Of a stretch of DNA of 6,945 nucleotides, positions 1-6,825 are shown in pieces. The stretch is from Deltaproteobacteria bacterium (lineage in GTDB: Bacteria > Desulfobacterota > Desulfomonilia > UBA1062), in assembly GCA_003643935.1 (NCBI GenBank), contig QMLJ01000056.1:1-6945 (forward strand). Direction: 5' to 3'. The position numbers and the translations under genes are program-made. The notes under the pieces were generated by a model. The model was given only the letters and a program-made list of their open reading frames with translations, ran no database searches and had not been told where the DNA came from. Each line of letters begins with the position of its first letter. Position 1 is the stretch's first letter.

Positions 1-162
1 GTGATACCGGTTGACAGCAAGAGATTTCCAAGGCCTGCCACAAGACCAAAAAATAGTGTTCTTTCAAAGGATAAATTTACTCGTTTAACGGGGAGAAAGC
101 TACCCTCATGGGGGGATTCCCTCAGGCAGTACATAGAGGATTTTTTACTTAGGGACGTTTAA
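1..162 (+). CDS. rfbD: dTDP-4-dehydrorhamnose reductase, C-terminal fragment (5' end outside window)
   Basis: Frame 1 is open from the first base to a TAA at 160-162 and encodes 53 residues. They resemble the C-terminal tail of RfbD/RmlD reductases: a segment VIPVDSKRFPRPATRPKNS, matching the family pattern of a Pro-Val stretch, a Phe-Pro and an A-x-RP-x-x-S-x-L box, then a short linker and a final helix around LPSWGDSLRQYIEDFL. RfbD reduces dTDP-4-keto-L-rhamnose to dTDP-L-rhamnose with NAD(P)H in the cytoplasm, supplying rhamnose for surface polysaccharide. The catalytic and nucleotide-binding parts lie upstream of the window, so the call rests on the tail alone. The GTG at base 1 is almost certainly an internal valine codon, not the start. 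The next gene, also a nucleotide-sugar enzyme of the extended SDR fold, begins 20 bases later, which supports the call and co-transcription. Confidence 0.72.
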   Translation: MIPVDSKRFPRPATRPKNSVLSKDKFTRLTGRKLPSWGDSLRQYIEDFLLRDV

Positions 163-182
163 CAAGAAAAGGCGAGAATCGT

Positions 183-1127
183 ATGTCGAGATACATGATT
201 ACAGGTGGCGCGGGTTTTATTGGCTCGCATCTTTCTCACAGGCTTGTTGAATCCGGGGAAGAAGTTGTTGTCTATGATAACCTGTTTTCAGGGTCTATGT
301 CTAACCTGGAAGACATCCTTGATGACATCACGTTTCAGGAAGGAGACATAAGGGATTCAGATAGCCTTTCTGATAGCATGAAAGGATGCGATTACGTGGT
401 TCATCTTGCTGCAGTCGCATCTGTTCCCCTTTCCTTGGAAAGGCCGATGTTTACCCATGAGGTGAATATAACGGGTACCCTCAATGTCCTGCTCGCTGCC
501 AAGGATACAGGGGTAAAACGCGTGGTTTTTGCATCAAGCTCTGCGGTTTATGGGAACCAGTCTCCTCAAAGCCCAAAGACAGAAACAACGCCCACCAAGC
601 CCCTTTCTCCCTACGGATCCCAGAAACTGGCAGGGGAGTGTTACATGAGAAACTTTTATGATAGCTACTCCCTGGAGACAGTAAGCCTCAGGTTTTTTAA
701 TATATTCGGCCCGAGACAGGACCCGAATTCCGAGTATTCAGCTGTGATTTCAAGGTTTATAAAACGCCTTGTCTCTGGGTTAAAGCCCATAATATACGGC
801 GATGGAAAGCAGTCCAGGGACTTTACCTACGTGGATGATGTTATAGATGCCATTATACTTGCCTTGAGTGTAGAGTCTGTAAAGGGAGATGTCTTTAACA
901 TTGGCCGGGGCAAGGCAATATCTCTCCTTGATCTCATAGGTGCGCTCGAGACAATAACGGAGAAAAATATCGAGGTGGAGTTTGATCCACCAAGAAAAGG
1001 AGATATAAGGCATTCCTGGTCAGATATAACCCTTGCCCGGCAACGCCTTGGATACACCCCAGGGGTGGAACTTACCGACGGGCTCTTAAGGACCTTTTCA
1101 TATTTCACCCAGGTAGAAAAAAGGTGA
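183..1127 (+). CDS. NAD-dependent nucleotide-sugar epimerase/dehydratase (extended SDR, UDP-GlcNAc/Glc 4-epimerase type)
   Basis: The 314-residue product is a full-length extended short-chain dehydrogenase. Visible motifs are the NAD-binding TGGAGFIG at residues 7-14, acidic D32 at the end of beta-2 (binds the adenosine ribose), HLAA at 74-77, the catalytic serine in SSSAVYG (118-124), YxxxK with Y144 and K148, [13 protein letters not shown] at 170-182 and the sugar-binding end GDIRHSWSD at 273-281. The family interconverts UDP-hexoses at C4 through a 4-keto intermediate. S278 appears to align with the GalE gate position that is Tyr299 in E. coli and Ser in WbpP; a small residue there is associated with accepting N-acetylated sugars, so a UDP-GlcNAc/GalNAc 4-epimerase is plausible. 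I cannot exclude GalE-like or uronate activity. The ATG at 183 has a modest AAGGCGA about 8 bases upstream; M5 is a less likely alternative. The neighbouring rhamnose gene suggests a role in O-antigen or capsule. Confidence 0.85.
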   Translation: MSRYMITGGAGFIGSHLSHRLVESGEEVVVYDNLFSGSMSNLEDILDDITFQEGDIRDSDSLSDSMKGCDYVVHLAAVASVPLSLERPMFTHEVNITGTLNVLLAAKDTGVKRVVFASSSAVYGNQSPQSPKTETTPTKPLSPYGSQKLAGECYMRNFYDSYSLETVSLRFFNIFGPRQDPNSEYSAVISRFIKRLVSGLKPIIYGDGKQSRDFTYVDDVIDAIILALSVESVKGDVFNIGRGKAISLLDLIGALETITEKNIEVEFDPPRKGDIRHSWSDITLARQRLGYTPGVELTDGLLRTFSYFTQVEKR

Positions 1128-2914
1128 TGAAAAGGATAAGAAATTTTGCCATAATTGCCCACATAGACCATGGCAAGTCTACTTTGGCGGACAGGTTTAT
1201 GGAACGCACCGGACTTCTTAAAGAAGGGGCTAAGCAGTATCTTGATAGGATGGACCTGGAGAGGGAAAAGGGAATAACTATAAAGGCACAGACAGTAAGG
1301 ATGCCTTACAAGGCTTTGGATGGAAAGGAATACGTACTCAATCTCATTGATACACCAGGACATGTGGATTTCTCGTACGAGGTATCAAGGTCACTTGCAG
1401 CGTGTGAGGGCGCGGTGCTCCTGGTAGATGCAGCCCAGGGCGTAGAGGCGCAGACCGTGGCAAACGCATATCTTGCCATTGAGCAGGACCTGGAGATTAT
1501 ACCTGTAATAAACAAGGTGGATCTTCAAGCGGCCAGGCCCGATGTGGTAAGGACAGAGATAGAGGAGATGACAGGTCTTGATACTGCGGATGCGATATTT
1601 GTATCTGCAAAGAACGGGACTGGCATTGAAGATGTTTTAGAGTCCATTGTAAGGAAATGCCCTCCACCATCCGGTGATATAAGCGGTCCATTCTCAGCCC
1701 TTATATTCGATTCGTGGTATGATCCTTATCAGGGGGTTTTTGTCCTTTTCAGGATTATGCAGGGTATGGTGCGCCAGGGTATGCGTATACGTTTTATGGC
1801 AACCGGGGCAGAGCACGAGGTACTTAACCTAGGAGTTTTCTCACCGGATGCTATATATGTGGATGAGCTTGGGGCAGGGGATGTGGGTTTTTTGAGCGCA
1901 TCAATAAGGAACATAAAGGACGTGCTTGTAGGTGATACCATAACCGATGCCAGGATGCCCGTAAGCAAACCCATACCCGGTTTCAAGAGGATAAAGCCCA
2001 TGGTTTTTGCCGGGCTATACCCGGCGGATAACGTGCAGTACGAGGAACTGAGGGATGCATTAGGTAAACTGGCATTGAACGACGCATCGCTTTTCTATGA
2101 ACCAGAAAGCAGTGCTGCACTTGGTTTTGGATTCCGCTGCGGTTTCCTTGGTCTGTTACACATGGAAATAGTTCAGGAGCGACTTGAGAGGGAATTTGAC
2201 CTTAATCTCATAGTAACCGCCCCTACCGTGGTATACAGGATAGTCAGGACAGATGGAAAGGTGGAAGAGATACAGAACCCTTCCGAGATGCCTGAGCCAC
2301 AGTTCATAGACCACATAGAGGAGCCTTATATAAGGACATCCATACACACCCCCTCTGAGTACGTTGGTCCCATCCTCTCTCTATGCACAGAGAGACGGGG
2401 TGTACAGCGCGAGATACAGTATTTTGCAGGGGAGAGGGTGATAATGGTGTTGGATATGCCATTGAACGAGGTTGTTCTTGATTTTTTTAGCAGGCTCAAG
2501 GCGGTAAGTAGGGGATATGCATCCATGGATTACGAGCCCATAGGCTACAGAGAGTCAAAACTCGTAAGGTTGAGCATACTCGTAAACAGGGAGCCTGTTG
2601 ATGCCCTCTCTTCCATAGTTCACAGGGACATGGCATATAAGAGGGGCAAGGATCTGGTATCCAGGATAAAGAAGGCTATACCAAGGCAGTTGTTCGAGGT
2701 TGATGTACAGGCGGCCATAGGCAGCAGGGTCATAGCAAGGGAGACCGTAAAGCCCTTGAGGAAAAATGTAACGGCAAAATGCTATGGCGGCGATATAACG
2801 AGGAAAAGAAAGCTTTTGGAAAAACAGAAAGAAGGTAAAAAGAGGATGAAGCGTCTAGGCAGAGTAGAGTTACCTCAGGAGGCATTTCTTGCGATACTGA
2901 AGGTGGAGGGTTGA
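1127..2914 (+). CDS. lepA: Elongation factor 4 (LepA), ribosomal back-translocase GTPase
   Basis: LepA is a ribosome-associated translational GTPase that acts on stalled or mis-translocated ribosomes and has been linked to ribosome biogenesis. The 595-residue product is close to the 599 residues of E. coli LepA and carries all G motifs: G1 AHIDHGKS (11-18), G2 GITIKAQT (49-56), G3 DTPGH (75-79), G4 NKVD (129-132) and G5 SAKNG (160-164). EF-G-like domains II, III and V follow, including [14 protein letters not shown] in the middle. The LepA-specific C-terminal domain ends it, with a Lys/Arg-rich [20 protein letters not shown] stretch that separates it from EF-G. I chose ATG 1127 because the product then begins MKRIRNF, matching E. 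coli MKNIRNF. A GTG at 1124, adding one residue, is also possible. The start overlaps the epimerase stop by one base (TGATG), suggesting translational coupling; AGGTAG at 1111-1116 is the likely ribosome site. Confidence 0.97.
   Translation: MKRIRNFAIIAHIDHGKSTLADRFMERTGLLKEGAKQYLDRMDLEREKGITIKAQTVRMPYKALDGKEYVLNLIDTPGHVDFSYEVSRSLAACEGAVLLVDAAQGVEAQTVANAYLAIEQDLEIIPVINKVDLQAARPDVVRTEIEEMTGLDTADAIFVSAKNGTGIEDVLESIVRKCPPPSGDISGPFSALIFDSWYDPYQGVFVLFRIMQGMVRQGMRIRFMATGAEHEVLNLGVFSPDAIYVDELGAGDVGFLSASIRNIKDVLVGDTITDARMPVSKPIPGFKRIKPMVFAGLYPADNVQYEELRDALGKLALNDASLFYEPESSAALGFGFRCGFLGLLHMEIVQERLEREFDLNLIVTAPTVVYRIVRTDGKVEEIQNPSEMPEPQFIDHIEEPYIRTSIHTPSEYVGPILSLCTERRGVQREIQYFAGERVIMVLDMPLNEVVLDFFSRLKAVSRGYASMDYEPIGYRESKLVRLSILVNREPVDALSSIVHRDMAYKRGKDLVSRIKKAIPRQLFEVDVQAAIGSRVIARETVKPLRKNVTAKCYGGDITRKRKLLEKQKEGKKRMKRLGRVELPQEAFLAILKVEG
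2905..2910 (+). promoter_or_regulatory. Ribosome binding site of lepB, supports the TTG start
   Basis: GGAGGG lies inside the end of lepA, with its core 8-9 bases before TTG 2919. The frame has no ATG before residue 44, which is already in the catalytic box, and it is closed by a TGA at 2898-2900. The strong site therefore fixes the uncommon TTG as the start. Confidence 0.75.
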
Positions 2915-2918
2915 GAAA

Positions 2919-3548
2919 TTGGGTAAGCATGAAGAAAAGAAAAAAGGTGCGGCAAGGGAATGGCTGGATGCGCTTATTTTTGCCATCATACTGGCATCCA
3001 TAATAAGGGCATTTCTTATTCAAGCATACAGGATACCTTCTTCTTCCATGGAGGATACAATACTTAAGGGAGATCACATCCTTGCAACAAAGTATAATTA
3101 CGGCCTTACCATACCGTTCACAACGCATAAGCTTTGGGGGAAAGACTGGCTACCCAACAGGGGTGATATCATAATCTTTACCTTTCCTCTTGATCATGCC
3201 ATGGATTTTGTTAAACGCGTGGTAGGGTTGCCCGGGGATACTATACAGGTAAAGGACAAGGTCCTGTACGTAAACGGGGAAAAATATGTGACTGGCCACG
3301 AGAAGTATACAGACCCATACATTATCACCGAGGGCAAGGGGAAGGTAAGGGATAACTATGGCCCTGTAAAGATAAAGAAAGGGTTTGTCTTTGTAATGGG
3401 TGATAACAGGGACCAGAGCTATGACAGTCGTTTCTGGGGACAATTGCCTGTGGAGAATATCAAGGGGAAGGCTCTACTCATCTACTTTTCTTGGGATAGT
3501 GTGCATCACCGCATCAGGTTTTCCAGGATAGGCCATATATTGCATTAG
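2919..3548 (+). CDS. lepB: Signal peptidase I (type I leader peptidase)
   Basis: This membrane-bound serine protease cleaves signal peptides from exported preproteins on the outer face of the cytoplasmic membrane. The 209-residue product has a basic N-terminus (KHEEKKK), one predicted membrane span at about 17-37, and the family boxes in order: PSSSMEDT with nucleophile S43 just before M44, RGDIIIF (81-87), DFVKRVVGLPGD with general base K99, and GDNRDQSYDSRFWG (161-174). The Ser/Lys dyad is intact. The usual M-x-P-T-L after the serine is M-E-D-T-I, a variant I associate with Desulfobacterota-like proteins. A single span and short length differ from the two-span E. coli enzyme (324 residues). 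It starts with TTG 4 bases after lepA stops, reproducing the lepA-lepB pairing known from E. coli. Expression is probably coupled to lepA. Confidence 0.95.
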   Translation: MGKHEEKKKGAAREWLDALIFAIILASIIRAFLIQAYRIPSSSMEDTILKGDHILATKYNYGLTIPFTTHKLWGKDWLPNRGDIIIFTFPLDHAMDFVKRVVGLPGDTIQVKDKVLYVNGEKYVTGHEKYTDPYIITEGKGKVRDNYGPVKIKKGFVFVMGDNRDQSYDSRFWGQLPVENIKGKALLIYFSWDSVHHRIRFSRIGHILH

Positions 3549-3557
3549 GGGGCTCTC

Positions 3558-4094
3558 ATGCCAGACGTGTTTATGGAATCAGGCGAAATACAGAGGATAA
3601 TAGTAGGTCTTGTAGATGCCCTAGAAAGACACTTTAGCTCTTGGAATGACGTCTGTTTTATAGGCATACGCCAAGGTGGTGTACATGTGGCACGGCATAT
3701 AGTAAAAGCATTGAAAGCAAGGGGGATAGAAGTACCTCTTGGCGTGCTTGACATATCCCTATACAGGGATGACCTCTCCCGGAGGCTTTTTTATCCCGAG
3801 GTCAAGGGGACTGATATACCGTTTGATGTAAACGAGAGGCGCATAATACTCGTAGATGACGTCCTATGGACAGGCAGGTCTGCCAGGGCTGCGATAGACC
3901 ACATAGTAGATCTGGGTAGGCCGAAAAGGATATACCTTTTAGTCCTTTTTGATAGAGGTGGAAGGGAGATTCCCATACAACCGGATTTCGTGGGGAAAAA
4001 GGTGGATATAGCACCTAACAGGCTCATCAAGTTGAATGTCCCCGAGGACAGCAATGGCATTGGTAATGTAGTGGTCATGGAGTTAGCTGGATGA
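3558..4094 (+). CDS. pyrR: PyrR, pyr regulatory protein / uracil phosphoribosyltransferase
   Basis: PyrR belongs to the phosphoribosyltransferase fold; Bacillus members bind pyr mRNA in response to UMP and also convert uracil plus PRPP to UMP. In this 178-residue protein the PRPP-binding motif RIILVDDVLWTGR lies at 95-107, with SLYRDDLS at 67-74 and LFDRGGREIPIQPD at 130-143 as further family signatures. GIRQGGVHVA (36-45) replaces the Bacillus-type GIRTRG and resembles proteobacterial PyrR, for which mRNA attenuation is not firmly shown. The ATG at 3558 follows GGGGG (3548-3552) at 5 bases, starting at the last base of the lepB stop. There are only 9 bases between lepB and pyrR, so no leader attenuator can sit there. 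The stop overlaps the pyrB start. The family call is firm; a regulatory role is not, and salvage UPRTase activity alone is possible. Confidence 0.92.
   Translation: MPDVFMESGEIQRIIVGLVDALERHFSSWNDVCFIGIRQGGVHVARHIVKALKARGIEVPLGVLDISLYRDDLSRRLFYPEVKGTDIPFDVNERRIILVDDVLWTGRSARAAIDHIVDLGRPKRIYLLVLFDRGGREIPIQPDFVGKKVDIAPNRLIKLNVPEDSNGIGNVVVMELAG
3766..3797 (+). other. Imperfect hairpin with T-run inside pyrR
   Basis: GGGATGA (3766-3772) can pair with TTATCCC (3791-3797), with one G-T pair, and CCTC (3773-3776) can pair with GAGG (3782-3785) around the loop TCCCG. The 3' side bulges at CTTTT, and six T residues occupy 3787-3792. It encodes the conserved RDDLSRRLFYP region, so the structure may be accidental. 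No function is claimed. Confidence 0.3.
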
Positions 4095-5020
4095 TCTGGA
4101 AGCACAAGGACCTGATCAGTATACAGAACCTGGAAGCACAAGAGATCGAGAATATACTGGAGATGGCCACCTCGTTCAAGGAGATATCAACAAGGGATAT
4201 AAAAAAGGTCCCCACTCTTAGAGGTAAGACAGTTGTTCTCTTGTTCTACGAGCCTAGTACCAGGACAAAGCTTTCCTTTGAGATAGCTGCAAAGAGACTT
4301 AGTGCAGACACGGTGTCGCTGGCTGTATCAGGCTCTTCCTTTGAAAAGGGCGAGACCATCATGGATGCCGCGAGAAACGTGATGGCAATGGCTCCGGACT
4401 GCATCATTATAAGATACCCGTACGCAGGCACTCCCGAGAGATTAGCCAAGGCCCTTCCTTGTTCGGTTATAAATGCTGGGGACGGTTTTCATGAACACCC
4501 TACGCAGGCTCTTCTAGATATGTATTCTATAAGGGAGAGGTTCGGTCATCTAGATGGCCTTAACGTTGCCATTGTAGGAGATATAATGCATTCAAGGGTG
4601 GCGAGGTCAAACGTATATGGCATGAAAAAACTTGGCGCAAATGTTGTGCTGGTTGCACCAAGGACACTATTACCAGTGGGTGTTGAGACATGGGGCGTTG
4701 AGGTCTCTACTGACTTTGATTCAATAATCCCTGAGATGGACATCATCATGATGCTTAGGGTGCAAAGAGAGAGGATGAAACAATGCTTTTTCTCAGATGA
4801 GAGGGAGTACACGGTCTTTTACGGTCTTGACATTCCTAGGATAAAGAAGATGAAGCCAAGTGCCATAATAATGCATCCTGGTCCGTTCAACAGGGGGGTT
4901 GAGATTACAGGTGATATAGCCTACTCGCCCAGGTCTGTTATTTTCAGGCAGGTGGAGAATGGCGTTGCTGTTCGTATGACCTTACTTTATCTCCATCTTG
5001 GAGGGGCCCATGTGGATTAA
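4091..5020 (+). CDS. pyrB: Aspartate carbamoyltransferase, catalytic subunit
   Basis: The enzyme joins carbamoyl phosphate and L-aspartate to give N-carbamoyl-L-aspartate, the committed step of de novo pyrimidine synthesis. The 309-residue chain has the expected two-domain signatures: carbamoyl-phosphate loop FYEPSTRTKLSFE with STRT at 56-59, the mobile-loop lysine in SSFEKGE (K86), R108, HPTQALLD with H136, HSRVARS (167-173), the aspartate-binding MLRVQRER with R223 and Q225, and MHPGPFNRG at 261-269. All residues I expect for catalysis are present. One small oddity is RYPYAG at 108-113, where RH is usual in the family. Length is like E. coli PyrB, without the N-terminal extension of Pseudomonas PyrB. 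No pyrI regulatory subunit is visible. The ATG overlaps the pyrR stop as ATGA, with GGAG at 4079-4082, so the two are probably translationally coupled. Confidence 0.97.
   Translation: MIWKHKDLISIQNLEAQEIENILEMATSFKEISTRDIKKVPTLRGKTVVLLFYEPSTRTKLSFEIAAKRLSADTVSLAVSGSSFEKGETIMDAARNVMAMAPDCIIIRYPYAGTPERLAKALPCSVINAGDGFHEHPTQALLDMYSIRERFGHLDGLNVAIVGDIMHSRVARSNVYGMKKLGANVVLVAPRTLLPVGVETWGVEVSTDFDSIIPEMDIIMMLRVQRERMKQCFFSDEREYTVFYGLDIPRIKKMKPSAIIMHPGPFNRGVEITGDIAYSPRSVIFRQVENGVAVRMTLLYLHLGGAHVD
5000..5006 (+). promoter_or_regulatory. Ribosome binding site of pyrC, inside the end of pyrB
   Basis: GGAGGGG lies within pyrB. Counting from its GGAGG core, ATG 5010 is 5 bases downstream. An in-frame TTG at 4998 would overlap this site and so is unlikely to be used; this fixes the pyrC start. 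Confidence 0.75.
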
Positions 5021-6290
5021 GGGTGCAAGGATTGTTGATCCAGGGCAGAGACTGGATTTCATGGGGGATATTCATATAGAATCCGGCAGGATCAAGGCGG
5101 TGGAGAAGACATCTAACTCAGGTATATTGCACGGCGAAGTAATAGAAGCAAGGGGCCTGTGGGTATTCCCCGGCATCATTGACATGCACGCACACTTAAG
5201 GGAACCGGGCTATGAGTACAAGGAGGATATATACACGGGGAGTCTGGCGGCAGCGGCAGGGGGCATTACCACGGTTGTGTGCATGGCAAACACAGATCCG
5301 GTAAACGATAACCCGTCGGTTACAAAGTATATCTTGGAGAAGGCAGAGGATGCAGGGTTAGTAAGGGTCTTACCCGTAGGTGCTGTGACAAGGGGCCAGG
5401 CAGGCAGGGATCTTTCCGAGATGGGCCTGATGAAAAGGGCAGGTATAGTTGCGGTCTCTGATGATGGTATGCCTGTGGAGGATGCCTCTATCATGAGGAG
5501 GGCGCTGGAGTATGCTGCTACCTTTAACCTTTTGCTTATATCACACTGTGAGGACAAGAAGCTGAGCGAGACGGGGGTAATGAACGAGGGGGCGCTGTCT
5601 TCCGAGCTGGGTCTCCCCGGCATACCAACGGCCGCGGAGGAAGTTATGGTCGCAAGGGATACGATAATCTCGTTTTATACGGCCTGCCCGGTGCACATAA
5701 CACATGTCTCAACGCAAGGTAGCCTTGATATAATAAGGGATGCAAAGGCGAAAGGCATAAAGGTTAGCTGTGACGTGACACCTCATCACCTCCTCCTGGA
5801 TGAAACAAGGTTATCTGACTATGATACAAACGCAAAGATGTATCCTCCTTTAAGGAGCAATAAGGACAGGAAGGCCTTGATACAAGGCTTGGAATCCGGT
5901 GTGATTGATGCAATCGCAAGCGATCATGCCCCGCATGCAAAGGACGAGAAAGACCTTGATTTTGATGTTGCCCCTTTTGGAGCCATTGGCCTCCAGACCC
6001 TTCTACCATCAGTTCTGCGACTACATTTTGATTACGGGCTTGACCTGATGCATTTGCTCTCCATGGTAACGATTAATCCAGCCCGTCTTCTAGGCATAGA
6101 GGGAGGAACCCTTAGGCCCGGATCCAGAGCTGACATAACTATAGTAGATCCTCTTGCAAACTGGACCCTTACTGAAGACGTAATCAGGTCCAAGTCAAAG
6201 AACAGCCCGTTTCTAGGGGAGACCTTCAAGGGCGAAGTTGTGTACACGATCTCTTGCGGGCGCATTGTTTACCGGAAGCAGGGTTTCTAG
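5010..6290 (+). CDS. pyrC: Dihydroorotase, type I (multifunctional-complex class)
   Basis: PyrC cyclises carbamoyl-aspartate to dihydroorotate, directly after PyrB. The 426-residue protein is an amidohydrolase barrel with the complete metal and substrate set: H60-A-H62 with R64 in HAHLREPG, N94 in MANTDP, the SDDG aspartates D151/D152 (bridging ligand, in place of the carboxylated lysine of type II), H179 in ISHCED, H232 in HITHVST and D305 in SDHAPH. Length and ligand spacing are close to the Aquifex enzyme, which works in a complex with ATCase. Because all ligands are present this is an active DHOase, unlike the degenerate PyrC' of Pseudomonas. A C-terminal beta segment with GSRADITIVD (371-380) closes the metal-hydrolase fold. 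The start overlaps pyrB by 11 bases, favouring coupled synthesis. Its TAG stop is interlocked with the stop of the opposing gene. Confidence 0.96.
   Translation: MWIKGARIVDPGQRLDFMGDIHIESGRIKAVEKTSNSGILHGEVIEARGLWVFPGIIDMHAHLREPGYEYKEDIYTGSLAAAAGGITTVVCMANTDPVNDNPSVTKYILEKAEDAGLVRVLPVGAVTRGQAGRDLSEMGLMKRAGIVAVSDDGMPVEDASIMRRALEYAATFNLLLISHCEDKKLSETGVMNEGALSSELGLPGIPTAAEEVMVARDTIISFYTACPVHITHVSTQGSLDIIRDAKAKGIKVSCDVTPHHLLLDETRLSDYDTNAKMYPPLRSNKDRKALIQGLESGVIDAIASDHAPHAKDEKDLDFDVAPFGAIGLQTLLPSVLRLHFDYGLDLMHLLSMVTINPARLLGIEGGTLRPGSRADITIVDPLANWTLTEDVIRSKSKNSPFLGETFKGEVVYTISCGRIVYRKQGF
6287..6290. other. Shared palindromic CTAG forming both convergent stop codons
   Basis: CTAG supplies TAG for pyrC on the plus strand (6288-6290) and TAG for the AhpD-like gene on the minus strand (6289-6287). 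The coding regions overlap by four bases with no space for a conventional terminator between them. Confidence 0.95.
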
Positions 6291-6820
6291 ATATCCTTTC
6301 CTGCACCAAGGGCATTCACAACGGTGTTGATGTAGTTAAAGTATCCCACTATGGCTACTGCTTCTACCAGCTGCGAATCTGTATAGCCTTCATCCCTTAA
6401 TTGGTCTAGGTCCTTCTTCATTACCTTGTAACTGTTCTTGGCGCTCTTTATACAGAACTTTAAGAGATCCTTCTTATGCCTTGGCAGGTCCATTGCATCT
6501 ATGCCCTGCTTTATCTTGTCCACCTTTTCCGCATCAATGCCTAGCATGCTGGCTATCCTCTCGTGCTCGCCCGCGCACATTGTACACCCGTTCTCCAGGG
6601 ATACTGCAATGGCAATCAATTCCTTTGTCTCGTAGTCCAGTTCTGTTTGAGGGACAAGGAGGGTGTTTACCATCTTATTTGTCATGCTCAGTATATCCGG
6701 TCTTGTTGCGAGTATCCTCACTGTCTCACCTATCTCGCCTGTGAGAGACTTTGTTGCCTCAAACTGCTTCTTTGTTGCCTCGTCGACCTTGTCTATGTCT
6801 GGTAGGTAAATGTACGCCAT
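6287..6820 (-). CDS. AhpD/carboxymuconolactone decarboxylase-like family protein (putative peroxidase-related)
   Basis: The 177-residue product has the AhpD-type active-site pattern: E67, then C79-x2-C82-x3-H86 within NGCTMCAGEH. The Glu-to-first-Cys distance of 12 residues equals that of mycobacterial AhpD (E118, C130, C133, H137). In AhpD the cysteine pair reduces hydroperoxides or recycles AhpC; other members of this fold are gamma-carboxymuconolactone decarboxylases, and many are uncharacterised. The rest is predicted helical, with an extra C123 and a conserved-looking FNYINTVVNALG near the end. No signal peptide or membrane span is seen, so it should be cytosolic. ATG 6820 is chosen because AAGGAG (6831-6826) lies 5 bases before it; GTG at 6826 would use the ribosome site itself. 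No ahpC is in the window. The family call is good, while redox function and substrate are inferred. Confidence 0.85.
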   Translation of the reverse strand: MAYIYLPDIDKVDEATKKQFEATKSLTGEIGETVRILATRPDILSMTNKMVNTLLVPQTELDYETKELIAIAVSLENGCTMCAGEHERIASMLGIDAEKVDKIKQGIDAMDLPRHKKDLLKFCIKSAKNSYKVMKKDLDQLRDEGYTDSQLVEAVAIVGYFNYINTVVNALGAGKDI

Positions 6821-6825
6821 CTTCA

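Noticed and set aside
827..1363. A 178-codon minus-strand reading frame across the epimerase-lepA junction
   Set aside because: It is antisense to two strongly recognised proteins, its translation matches no family I know, and it is rich in Ser/Leu/Tyr as expected from reversing this codon usage.
2730..3128. A 132-codon minus-strand frame over the lepA-lepB junction, rich in Cys and Phe
   Set aside because: The composition comes from the Lys/Arg/Gly-rich sense strand; both sense genes are certain.
3831..3844. AACGAGAGGCGC in pyrR as a PyrR-binding loop
   Set aside because: It matches only the GAGGC part of the consensus and has no flanking stem.
3791..4141. A 116-codon minus-strand frame opposite pyrR
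   Set aside because: It lies wholly antisense to pyrR and the start of pyrB, with no ribosome site of note and no recognisable domain.
4998..5009. An upstream TTG start for pyrC, adding four residues
   Set aside because: It overlaps the GGAGGGG ribosome site that fits ATG 5010.
5210..5623. A 137-codon minus-strand frame opposite pyrC
   Set aside because: It is antisense to the conserved dihydroorotase barrel and low in recognisable motifs.
6278..6304. GCAGG/CCTGC stem across the convergent stops as a bidirectional terminator
   Set aside because: Only about five pairs with a loop of 17 bases and no T-run on either strand.
6438..6805. Three overlapping plus-strand frames of 65-87 codons opposite the AhpD-like gene
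   Set aside because: They are Cys/Leu/Ser-rich antisense shadows of a well-supported minus-strand protein.
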